Assembly: GCA_009663005.1 (NCBI GenBank)
Contig: CM018890.1
Coordinates: forward strand, 8,424,623-8,447,122
DNA from: Actinidia chinensis
Taxonomy: Eukaryota > Streptophyta > Magnoliopsida > Ericales > Actinidiaceae
DNA: 22,500 bases
Direction: 5' to 3'
Both the position numbers and the translations under genes were made by a program. The notes under the pieces are model-generated. The model was given only the letters and a program-made list of their open reading frames with translations. It made no database searches and was not told where the DNA came from. Positions 9,082-17,415 of this stretch are shown in pieces (position 1 is the stretch's first letter; each line of letters opens with the position of its first letter).

Positions 9082-10187
9082 GCTGTTATGCGCCCCTATG
9101 ACAAAAACCCCTCCCGACCCCACACTCAAAAATACCATTATGCCCCCTCCTTTTCCTCCTCCGTCACTCCCCCATTTTATTAAGTTTTTTTTTTTTAGGT
9201 TGTGTTTGTTTAATAAGTTTTTTTTTTTTAGTTTTGTGTTTTTTTAATAAGTTTTTTTTTTTTACCATATCCCCCCCACTGCCTCTCTCTCTCTCTCTCT
9301 TGCGTTTTTTTTAAATTTTTTTAGTTTTGTGTATTTTTCTTTAATTTTTTTCATTAGTTTTTTTTAGTTTTGTTTTTTTTTTAGTTTTTTTTAATAATTT
9401 TTTAAATTTTTTTAATTAAATGTGTTTTTTTTAGTTGTAGATTTTAGGAGTTATACACAAAAAAACAAACACATTATTAGCTTGCAAATACGTAATAATA
9501 CACAAAAAAAAGATACATGCAAATATATAAATGGATACATATATGATTAAGTTAATAAATCTCAATCAGAAGAGAAAATCTCAATCACCACCAGCATGAA
9601 ATCTCATTCGAGGTTGTTTGGCCAATAATGAAAGTTCACTTCGTAAGAACCCTCGAGTTGTGCTTAAAGTATCAATTTCTTAAAGTAAGCGGGACACTGA
9701 ACACTCTTGGTTTTTATTTTTTTTAATTTTTAGAAAACTTTTTAAAAATATTTTATAAAAATTTTATACTTTTTCAGGCCCTGTTAACGAGAGAAATATA
9801 AAATTATAAAACCTTTGTCCAGTTTTTTTAAAAAAGAAAAAAAATAGTTCATTTATCAAGTAAAATAATCTTTTTTGTCTTTAGTATTTTTTTTGTTAAA
9901 TTAAATTTTTTTAATTAGGGTAATTTAAATTGATTAAAAAATAAATAAAACTAATAAAATAAAAGAAACAAAACTACATAAAAAAGGGGTTAACTGGAAA
10001 AAAAATGTAGCTGAAAAAAAATGAGGGTTAACTGAAAAAAAAAAATGCAACAGAAACAAAAAAAAAGTTAATTTTGCTGGGGGGATAAGGGTGGAAAAGC
10101 ATTCGTGGGGAAGGGGTATAAGGTTAAAAGCGCGAGGGGACAAAGGCGAGGACGGGGGCGTTGTCAGGGGAGAGGCACGTAGTAATT
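9082..10187. mobile_element. Degraded non-autonomous transposon, about 1.1 kb
   Basis: The left end (AGCTGTTATGCGCCCC...GACAAAAACCCC) and reverse complement of the right end (AATTACTACGTGCC...GACAACGCCCCC) align over roughly 40 bp with gaps. Both ends are GC-rich while the 900-bp interior is nearly all A/T tracts, typical of a miniature element. No transposase is encoded. The minus-strand frame 9934-10230 is low-complexity Phe/Leu/Ser sequence. Superfamily and target duplication could not be set. Confidence 0.5.
9178..9263. repeat. T-rich tandem repeat, about 35-bp period
   Basis: Three imperfect units of AATAAGTTTTTTTTTTTTAG plus TTGTGTTT-rich spacer. A complementary A-rich array with GGTTAACTG spacers lies near the other end of the same element (about 9978-10070). 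Confidence 0.7.
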
Positions 10188-10950
10188 TACCTTTTAAATA
10201 CGTGTTGTGTACTTCAAAATATGTACTCATTTTCTTCTTAATTTTTGTCGTTCTAGTTGTACCTTAATCAGGATAATTTTTACTTTTATATAGAGATTAA
10301 GTTAGTTTGACGGGATTTTTTTCCTAACAGAATGCGTATAGGATCTAACTTTGGTGCATAATTCATTCAGGGACAATTAAAACCTAACTCTAGTTTGTGT
10401 CTAATTTTTTTATTGAACTGTGATTTCTATCTTGATTTTTCAATTAGCTAAGCCATGAATTAATTTTTTTATTTAATTATCTAATTATTACATATAATTT
10501 ATTACTAAGAACTGTAAAAATATACTCAATTTTTTAAGAACCTATCTTAGTGTACCCAATTCTTACATTTTTTAAAGTTTTTCCGTACTCGCACCCGCCC
10601 CGTGCTTCCTAGATCATCAGAATTGATCCATCTTGTCAATACCTTTCCATTCATACCGACAGTCGCACTAACTTTCATCAATCTCCAATACTATAATCCG
10701 TAACCATATATGCTTTGTTAACGGAAAGATAGTTTTGTATCTGGGTCCTAAACTGATAGAAGTTTAATTTGGATCATGATGATGGCGTTGCATTGTATTC
10801 CCAATTTAGAAAAGTTAGATCTGTTGGGTAATGGTCATTTTGATGCATAAAAAGTTAAAATTCCATCGTGGAGGAATGATCGAAAAGTTTATGATTGGTT
10901 CCTGTGGTGTTGTTTGTGCACGACTCTTATCTTCTTCATGTTTTCCTATT
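10188..10950. other. Upstream region of the NLR locus
   Basis: No gene was found. This is where promoter and upstream leader of the NLR should lie. No TATA box or start site stands out from the AT-rich background. Two overlapping opposite-strand frames (10815-11063 and 10831-11028) have no recognisable domain and are not called. Confidence 0.35.
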
Positions 10951-11192
10951 TTTTTTCCTGTTTCCTGCAGATACGCCACGGAGAGCTCCTTGAAATTGAA
11001 AAATAAGAAGAGGGAACGCTTGCCTTGAAGCCCTGATTCATTTCTGTTTGCTTTGTACTGCATTCAATTTCATTCTTTTGCTTTAAGAAAAGAAGACCAA
11101 AAAAAAAACTGCAAATTTAAAATTAGATTTTTGAAAATAAAAAAAACAAACCCAATACAGAGAGTAGAGGGGACAAAAAGAGTAAGTTGAAA
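10951..11192 (+). promoter_or_regulatory. Probable NLR 5' leader with a leader-intron acceptor
   Basis: A strong pyrimidine tract ending in TGTTTCCTGCAG (10970) is a consensus 3' splice site. The 222 bases after it lead to the ATG at 11193 of the coiled-coil segment. A spliced 5' untranslated exon is the simplest reading. The partner donor upstream was not identified and no promoter element is claimed. Confidence 0.4.
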
Positions 11193-11408
11193 ATGTGTAG
11201 CCCTCAAGGCATAATGAATAATATTATAGGTAAAGCCATGGATGCAGCATTCCAAGCAGTGAAGTGTGCGATTCACTACAAGGAGAACCACAAGGATTTG
11301 AAAGATGAAATGGAAAAATTTAAAGAGTACAGAAAAGATATCATCGAGAGAAAAGTGGAGGCCGCCCCCAAGCATCGCGGTGTGAAGATATTTTGGCTGC
11401 TGTTTTAA
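11193..11408 (+). pseudogene. NLR exon 1, coiled-coil segment, ends at frameshift
   Basis: The open part encodes 71 residues from ATG 11193. It includes GKAMDAAFQAVKCAIHYKEN, then a lysine/glutamate-rich coiled-coil helix with KDLKDEMEKF and KDIIERKVEAA. This is the N-terminal pattern of RPS2-type CC domains (hydrophobic helix with a Y-K-N, then charged heptads). The frame ends in TAA at 11406-11408 after a frame change near GVKIF. In neighbouring frames the sequence continues as expected (HDARFDNFMQQ is approximated at 11430-11465), so the stop is a lesion and not the natural end. An earlier in-frame codon at 11187 is TTG and was not used as a start. Confidence 0.7.
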
Positions 11409-12645
11409 GCTGCGAAGGGAAGCAGACGAGCATGACGCAAGATTTTGATAATTTTATGCAGCAGTGTAATCCGTGGGGGAAGCATGTTTGCTTGCATGCG
11501 GGCTGGTCCTAATTTTCATCAGGCGCTACCACTGAGCAAGCAGGCCCCAAGAGAAGAAAAAAAGACAAAGTCATAAAACTCAGCAGGAAGGCCATTTTTG
11601 GGGGGGGAAAAGAAAAGTTGCACGCCCTAAGTCACCACCTCCGGAACTTCTATTCCTATCTGAAGATGTGATTACGAGAATCTTTGATTCAAGAGCATCA
11701 GTATTCAAAGATGTCGTCAATGCATTAAAAGATTCCAAGGTGACCTTGATTGGAGGCAAGGAAAGGAGGCGTTGGTAAGACAACACTAGTCAAAGCGCGG
11801 TCGGCAAACAGCTTTGAAAGAAGACAGGACTTTCGAGGAAGTCGTGATGGCAGTTGTCTCTCAAGGATGCAAACGTGAGCAAAATTCAATCACAGCTCGT
11901 TGGACCCTTGAATTTAGGTCCGATCCCCCATGCCGCAACCGAAGAGCAAAATATAAGATAAATTGTGGCGAACGATTGAACAATGGAAGAAAAATTCGTA
12001 TATTGGATTATATTTGGAAAGAAGATGAACTGAAGGCAATTAGGTCTTCCTGTCACAGATGGAAACCAATGTTGAAAAGTTGTGATAACGTCTCGACAAC
12101 CGACGTGTCTGCAGAGAAATATGAAAGTGGATAGAGATTTTGCACTACAACTACTACCAGAGCCGGAAGCATGGGCCCTATTCAAGAAAGTGGCGGCGGA
12201 AATTTCCGTTGAATTCCTGAAACTATATTCCCTAGCATACGCAGTGTGAAAGAAGTAAAGGCTTGCGGTTGCTTAAATGCGAGGAGCGGCTCTTTAAAAG
12301 ATAAGGAAATTTCTTCTGGAATACTCCACTTGTTAAGCTGGGAAAGGTCTTGCTCGTCAAGTGGAAGATATGACCCTACTGTTATACCTCCTTAAAGTTG
12401 CATGATGAGTTAGAGTCCTTGGACGCAAAATAGTTTCTTGCTCTGCTGCTTGTTTCCCGAAGAAGATTGCCGAGATTTTAATCGATGATTGACGAGCGAT
12501 ACTCTGCATGCGCAAGGAGCTTGCTTCAACAAAATCCATACGCACTTGAAAGAGCAAGCGATGCTGTGTGACAGCCGTTGGTACCCTTTAAAACTCGTTA
12601 GTGGTGTTAGACGGACAGTCTGAGGATGTCGTCAAAATGCACGAC
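11409..12645 (+). pseudogene. NLR exon 1, NB-ARC region with multiple frameshifts
   Basis: The ATP-binding switch of the receptor can be followed only by changing frame repeatedly. A linker (SEDVITRIFDSRASVFKDVV, 11660-11720) leads to the P-loop. There, GGK is followed by a frameshift and then VGKTTLVKA (11751-11797). VVMAVVSQ (RNBS-A end) lies at about 11843. Kinase-2 reads ILDYIW (12000-12017): the family has LDDIW, so the second Asp, which helps coordinate Mg and hydrolyse ATP, is Tyr here. RNBS-B KVVITSRQ is near 12076 and RNBS-C with LQLLPEPEAWALFKKVAAEI near 12140-12203. A poor GLPL site is near 12250, RNBS-D FLLCCLFPEE near 12434-12466, and MHD intact at 12637-12645. At least half a dozen single-base changes of frame separate these motifs, so the domain is non-functional. 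Confidence 0.8.
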
Positions 12646-12924
12646 CCGTCACACGAGATGTGGGTATCTCGATTGCCAGAACGCATTTCTCGTGGAACAC
12701 GGTGTTGTCCGAGAGTGGCCGAAGAAAAGAAGGAAACGCAAGTATGAGTCTTACTCTGGCAATATCAATACGGATCTCAAAAGTATGATGAGTCCCAATG
12801 AGTTGGCATGTCCACAACTCCGCATCTTAATGTTGGAAATCTAATTATCGCAAGCTGCTAAAGTCCCAGACGGGTTTTTAGTAGGAGAAGGAACTTGAAG
12901 TTATAGATTTTAACAGAATGTGTA
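12646..12924 (+). pseudogene. NLR exon 1, junction between NB-ARC and LRR
   Basis: After MHD the frame shifts and then reads HGVVREWPKK, followed by NELACPQLRILMLEI (to the stop at 12841), the start of the LRR domain in RPS2-like proteins. Beyond it, VPDGFL and other expected residues appear in alternating frames. This is a short decayed bridge to the intact LRR block at 12925. Confidence 0.65.
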
Positions 12925-13656
12925 TTGTCACCACTCCCTTCATCATTACGAGAATTGAAAAACCTTCAGATGTTATGTCTGAATAATTGTAAGTTGGCAG
13001 ACATAGATATACTCAAAGATCTACAGGATACGCTCCAAATGCTTAGCCTTCGGGGTTCTGAGATCGAGGTGTTGCCGCCAGAGATAGCACGTTTGACTCG
13101 TCTCCGGTTGTTAGATCTGAGAGTTTGTTACGATCTCAAGGTCATTCCCCATGGTGTCATATCCCATTTAACCTGCCTGGAAGAATTATACTTTCCGGAT
13201 AAATTTTACCAATGGGACAAGAATAAATCAAGCGGCAACGTGAGCCTTGATGAGCTAAGGTTGTTGACTCGGTTGACCACTTTACATATTCATATCCCAA
13301 AAGACATGCTATTTCCCAAGGAGTCCTTCCTGAATTTTGAGAACTTGGTCAGGTTCAAAATATCGATAGGTGGAATGTTTGAGGTATTTGAAAGGTATTT
13401 GGGGACGAGGATCTTGAAACTTGAAGGGATTCCTTTAAAAGACGAGCTCAACACCTTGGTGGATAAAGTTGAAGGGCTACATCTCTCGGGAGTGGATGGT
13501 TTGAAGAATGTTCTTCATAACAGAGGTGGTGGAGAAGGGTTTTTGAACTTGAAGTATCTTGAAGTTCAATCTTGTTATGACTCGGTGGACCACCTGCTTG
13601 GCAAACCGAAATGGTCTATGCAACCGTCAAGGTCCTTCAACAGTTTTACGAAATAA
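12925..13656 (+). CDS. NLR exon 1, leucine-rich-repeat block (partial, open)
   Basis: An uninterrupted 243-codon frame encodes successive LRRs of the plant NLR type. Strands include LKNLQMLCLNNCKL, DTLQMLSLRGSEI, LTRLRLLDLRVCYDL, LTCLEELYFPDKF and LTRLTTLHIHI, followed by the VDKVEGLHLSGVDGLKNVLH segment usual in At4g27190-like receptors. LRRs form a curved solenoid whose exposed strand residues contact ligands. The ATG at 12925 is internal to the ancestral exon and is not claimed as a native start. The frame is lost again near 13630 by a small indel. Its openness contrasts strongly with the broken NB-ARC region just upstream. Confidence 0.8.
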   Translation: MSPLPSSLRELKNLQMLCLNNCKLADIDILKDLQDTLQMLSLRGSEIEVLPPEIARLTRLRLLDLRVCYDLKVIPHGVISHLTCLEELYFPDKFYQWDKNKSSGNVSLDELRLLTRLTTLHIHIPKDMLFPKESFLNFENLVRFKISIGGMFEVFERYLGTRILKLEGIPLKDELNTLVDKVEGLHLSGVDGLKNVLHNRGGGEGFLNLKYLEVQSCYDSVDHLLGKPKWSMQPSRSFNSFTK

Positions 13657-13923
13657 TTATTCGAGATTGTAGATTAAAATATCTCTTTGCCCCATCAAGC
13701 GGCAGAGACTTTCTCCACCTCAAAAACCACTTTAGTGACTTGTATTCTTGGATGGGAAATAATTGGATTCGAAGGAGAAAAAGATGAAGAGAGTCTCACA
13801 TATTTTATTAAATTGAAGGATTCGAATTGGAGAAATGCCAACCTCACAAGCTTCTATCCCAATGGATAAACTTCAAGACGTGGGGATTCTTCCACTCCGT
13901 TCACAATCTCTTTTCACGAAAAG
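13657..13923 (+). pseudogene. NLR exon 1, terminal LRR portion with frameshifts, ends at splice donor
   Basis: Across frames this reads IIRDCRLKYLFAPSSGRDFL, then EIIGFEGEKDEESLTYFIKL and NLTSFYP, all standard for the last LRRs of the first exon in this family. The ancestral exon should end LF-HEK before a phase-0 junction with V-A-F-P-A-L. Here CACGAAAAG|GTATCT keeps that donor (GT at 13924), but one base appears lost shortly before it. The frame FHEK|VAFPAL is restored only in the register of the 13687-13869 open frame. Confidence 0.7.
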
Positions 13924-14130
13924 GTATCTATGCTTTATCAATATCTTTTTAATTTTACATAAAATCTTTTTCTGAATTGCGCTTTTTTATAACTTTCATC
14001 ACATCTTATTTGGTATTATGCAATTACCATATTCATAGTGCTTCAATTAGTGTTGCTTGGTATCACTGACTTGGGACTCATATGTTTCGGAAAAATTTAT
14101 TTTATAGCTACATAATAAACAAAATTGCAG

Positions 14131-14493
14131 GTTGCATTCCCCGCTTTGGAGACATTGAGAATTTTTTCTTGTTCGCAAATAAAAGATGTGTGGGACGTGA
14201 AAATACTTCCAGAAAATTCCTTTTTCCAGCTGAAGGAATTGATGGTCTCCCTGTGTGATAATTTGGTGAATGTTTTTCAATCAAATATGGTCTCACGGTT
14301 ACAGAATCTTCAAAAAGTTGCCAAAGTCAATTGTCATGATATGGAAGTGAAAGAATGTAATGAAGGAGCAGAACCTAATGATCTGATCTTGTTCCCTCGA
14401 CTAACGAATCTAAAACTTTTGCATATGAAGAATCTTAAAAGTTTCTGCGACAATTCTAGGAGATCCGACTCACAACCATTATTCCATCACCAG
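14131..14493 (+). pseudogene. NLR exon 2, LRR exon with lost 5' splice site
   Basis: It follows the acceptor AAAATTGCAG and runs 121 codons in phase 0, starting VAFPALETLRIFSC. LRR strands include FFQLKELMVSLCDNL, LQNLQKVAKVNCHDM and LTNLKLLHMKNLKSF. Where sister exons end in AAG|GT, this one reads CAG|TTATGA. A single G-to-T change of an ancestral GTATGA would explain it, and translation would then stop at the TGA three bases on. Without that donor, splicing to exon 3 would need a cryptic site (GT at 14493 or 14502). Its central 54 bases are identical to exon 3. Confidence 0.75.
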
Positions 14494-15024
14494 TTATGAA
14501 TGTCTGGCCTTTTTATGAACTATTTTATGGAAAAGCACTCTTTTTAATTGTTGATCAGTAATATCTATATGAATGCAATTGAATATCTCAATTTCAACTA
14601 ATCTCCTAATGAAGTTTAAAGAGTTTCAAAGAAGATAGGTAACATATTTCAGGAAGCATTACGGATACGATTTTAGATAGAAATGTAATACAATATTTTA
14701 AATTGACATGATCATAATATCTTTTTTCATGAAATAAAAATCTTAATCTGACCTCTGCTTTTTCGAAACTATTTACTTATTCTAGAAAACAATTTCACAC
14801 CCTTTTTCTTATTCACTATTTTTTTTATTCTAAGGATATAATCTCATGTTACTATTGTCAGCAACAGGAACCGCGTTTAAAATAAAAAGATATGTGTATG
14901 CACAAATTTGGACACAAACTACTGACTAGAGTTTAGTCCATTGTGAGACTCCCACTATGAAACATTCTTTGCGAGTGGTATGGGTCTCAATTTATGCACA
15001 ATATGAATACATGCCTTTTACCAG
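14494..15024 (+). other. NLR intron 2 with first copy of the repeated intron block
   Basis: Non-coding. About 14792-15003 is homologous to intron sequence at 15393-15931 and 18640-18847. Shared landmarks are TTCACTATTTTTTTTATT, a TATAATCTCAT-like block, and a CTATGA ... GAGTGGT ... CAATTTATGCACAATAT block that closes the homology. The intron joins exon 3 abruptly about 20 bases after that block, whereas the other two copies run on for more than 800 bases before their exon. Confidence 0.65.
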
Positions 15025-15288
15025 CTGAGGCACATGACAGTCCACCAGTGTGCAAATTTGGTGAATGTTTTTCAATCAAATATGGTCTCACGGTTACAGA
15101 ATCTTCAAGAAGTTGACATAGATTATTGTCCTTACATGGAAGTGATAATCTCGAATAAAGGGGAAGAAGCAGAACCAAATGATAATATTGTGCTCCCACA
15201 ACTAAGGAATCTATATCTTCGAAGTTTGAAGAACCTAAAAAGCTTTTGCACTACAAGATCTGAAGCAGGGCTCCTATTCAACCACAAG
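15025..15288 (+). CDS. NLR exon 3, shortened LRR exon (open)
   Basis: It has 88 codons in phase 0 between CCTTTTACCAG and the donor CACAAG|GTAAGA. It reads LRHMTVHQCANLVNVFQSNM, then LQNLQEVDIDYCPYMEVII and LRNLYLRSLKNLKSFC, i.e. the same LRR module as exon 2 minus its first 33 codons. The acceptor coincides with the position where sister exons encode Phe-Phe-Gln (TTTTTCCAG), so the present acceptor seems to be former coding sequence. No internal stop. It lies downstream of the broken donor of exon 2. Confidence 0.72.
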
Positions 15289-15650
15289 GTAAGAATTTCA
15301 TGCGCCTTTTCGTTCCCCTGGGCAATCCGAGAGCATGCAAAAATTGATGCACCCATAGATATACATGATTATGCATATAAAGAACAGTAATATTTCACAC
15401 CATTTTCTTGTTCACTATTTTTTTTATTATAGTGAACAATATTGTGACCACATCACATAAATGTTTCTTTGCGATACAAAATTACATATGAGGTGGTGAT
15501 TCGTTAGTATTCATATTAGGAGGCGACTGTCAATAATAATTGAGAAAAATATAATCTCATAGTTATAATGTAGTAGGACGTGCCAAACTACGAGTTAAAA
15601 TAAAAGTATGCATAAATTTGGGCACAAAACTACTTACCAAAGGTGAGTCC

Positions 15651-15853
15651 AAGGCGGATGTACCAAGGGGTAAGTGGGGCCATTTGACCCCACTGGAAAA
15701 AAAAAATTGCATTTTTAATCCACTAAGAAATTACACTTCTATCCCAATAGAAAAAAAAATACACCACTTTGGTCCAACTGAAAAAAAAATATACTATTCT
15801 CCTATAATTTTACGATCTTGATCTCACTGAATAAATCACTTGGCCCTGCCCCT
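15651..15853. mobile_element. 203-bp transposon insertion with 10-bp target duplication
   Basis: The insertion is flanked by AGGTGAGTCC (15641-15650) and AGGTGGGTCC (15854-15863), 9 of 10 identical. The equivalent place in unit B (AGGTGGGTCC, about 18769) is empty, so the insert and its target duplication are seen directly by comparison. The ends are only weakly inverted (AAGGCGGATGTACCAAGG against AGGGGCAGGGCCAAGTG). Target length suggests a Mutator-like miniature element. The interior is three A-rich blocks separated by short spacers, with no coding capacity. Confidence 0.78.
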
Positions 15854-15992
15854 AGGTGGGTCCATAGTGAATGGCTCCACTATGAGGCCAATTCCTTGTG
15901 AGTGGTCTAGGTCCCAATTTATGCACAATATCTATAAATGTAGCATGGCTTTTTAAATTATAGTTTTTAAAAATATTAATGTAAATTTCTCA

Positions 15993-16107
15993 TCTTTAGT
16001 GGATTTTTTTTTTAAATTTGAATAAAATCTATACATTTATAGTTTTCTCTCACCAAGAATTAAAAAATATAAACTTTTTATTAAATAGTTAAAAAAATTC
16101 ACTAAAG
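15993..16107. repeat. AT-rich hairpin element (copy in unit A intron)
   Basis: The left arm begins ATCTTTAGTGGATTTTTTT and the right arm ends AAAAAAATTCACTAAAGAT, mirrored again further in (AATAAAATCTATA / TATAAACTTTTTATT) around a loop near TTTTCTCTCACCAAGAA. The partner copy is at 18926-19040, and related right arms occur near 4300-4352 and 5134-5193. Confidence 0.6.
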
Positions 16108-17031
16108 ATAAAAAAAAACCCTCAAAATTTAAAGAAAAAAAATTAGCTTTAAAGAAAACTTGCACCGTCAAATTATACTGAATGAATCAACAGTATTGTG
16201 TACTTAATTTAGCATAAGAAATCTGCAAACGGAGTTTCCCATCAATTGTCGCAGACAATAAACCCAATAAATATCAAGGTGGGCCCTTTTTGTTTAACAA
16301 TACCATTTATATCTCCAAGACAGTCATACAATCAAATGTGGGACTTAAACACATCCCATTATAGACGGCTTGTTGCACTTTGATTCAATCCTTCTTTATT
16401 TTCCACTTTTCTTCTTTGGCACTGATTAAATAAATTCAAAACCAGAAAAAAGTTTGAGTTTTAGTTCACATCATATGAAAGATGAAATACTGCTTTCTAT
16501 CAATTATGTCCCATCATAGGTTACTTCATATACGCATATTCTTATAATCAACGATAAAGAACTAGAGGAAAACTATTGGAGGCGAAAGCATTAAATGTCA
16601 ACCCCGTAGTTAGGGTGATTTAAGTACTACTAATAGAAAATCAGAAAATTCATAAATAAGATATATTGTCACTAATTATTAATATGATACTAGTAAAGTG
16701 TCAAACTGTAAGACCTCCAAGCCTACTGATCCTTTTCAGAACGTATTTGGATGGACTATCCTTATCTGATTACCCTTCAAGCACAAAATTGCTTTCGCGC
16801 CATATTTTAGATGGCTAGTCCCACAGACTAGATTTGAAATTTCTCCCAAAACTTGGTAATAAAAGATGCATTCAATATATGAGTTCATAATGTGCAATTG
16901 TCATTTTGAATGGGCATGGTCAAATCCACACAAGCTCTTGTAATTCATCGCGTTGCAATTGCTGAGAGTTCCAAGCTATGGAGTGAATCATTAAGAGTCA
17001 CTAACGGAATGTGTTTGACATAATTTTGCAG

Positions 17032-17415
17032 GTTGTTTTTCCTGCACTAAATCATTTTGAAATGCATTCATTGCCCAACATAACAGAGATTTGGAGCAAG
17101 CAAGCACTCCCAGAACCAGAAGAAGAAGTGGAATCCTTTTTCCAGATTACAAGCATTGCCGTAGATGAGTGTAACGAGTTGGTGAGTTTGATTCCGTCAC
17201 ATATGCTTTCACAGTTACAAAAGCTGCAAAATCTGAGAGTAGAAAATTGTCCAGAGATTGAAACAATAGTCTCAGGGACTACAAAAGATGAAGAATTTAT
17301 CAGTAATGATATCATTGTGTTCCCTGAGCTAAGCATTCTGACGCTTGACTGTTTGAAAAAACTCAAAAGTTTCTGTACCTCGACATCCGAAGCACAACTC
17401 TTCTTCAACAACAAG
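17032..17415 (+). CDS. NLR exon 4, LRR exon (intact)
   Basis: 128 codons in phase 0 between TAATTTTGCAG and AACAAG|GTACAA, with no stop or frameshift. It opens VVFPALNHFEMHSLPNITEI, typical of RPS2-like C-terminal LRR exons (FPxLxxLxxxxLPxLxxIW). The LRR strands are ITSIAVDECNEL, LQNLRVENCPEIETI and LSILTLDCLKKLKSF. An acidic loop (PEPEEEVE) precedes the FFQ strand. It is the best-preserved LRR exon of the locus and the partner of exon 5. Differences between the two cluster in strand and loop residues such as NLRVENCPE against KLSVRSCPK. Confidence 0.85.

Larger units (their letters stand above)
15289..17031 (+). other. NLR intron 3, contains duplicated unit A and a transposon
   Basis: From about 15440 onward the intron is homologous to 18580-19693. 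Homology is broken by a 203-bp transposon (15651-15853) and by a segment of about 220 bp (roughly 16108-16325) absent from the other copy. 15993-16107 forms an AT-rich hairpin whose arms end in ATCTTTAGTG / CACTAAAGAT. 16700-16970 is the diverged partner of the intronic open frame found at 19349-19639. Confidence 0.75.

Noticed and set aside
9934..10230. Minus-strand 98-codon frame with a hydrophobic Phe-rich end
   Set aside because: Translation of the A-tract interior and GC-rich end of a miniature transposon.
10815..11063. Opposed open frames just upstream of the NLR
   Set aside because: Overlapping on both strands, no domain, and they cross the probable leader-intron acceptor at 10970.
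11886..12185. Minus-strand 99-codon frame under the NB-ARC region
   Set aside because: Antisense shadow; the plus strand carries kinase-2 and RNBS motifs over the same bases.
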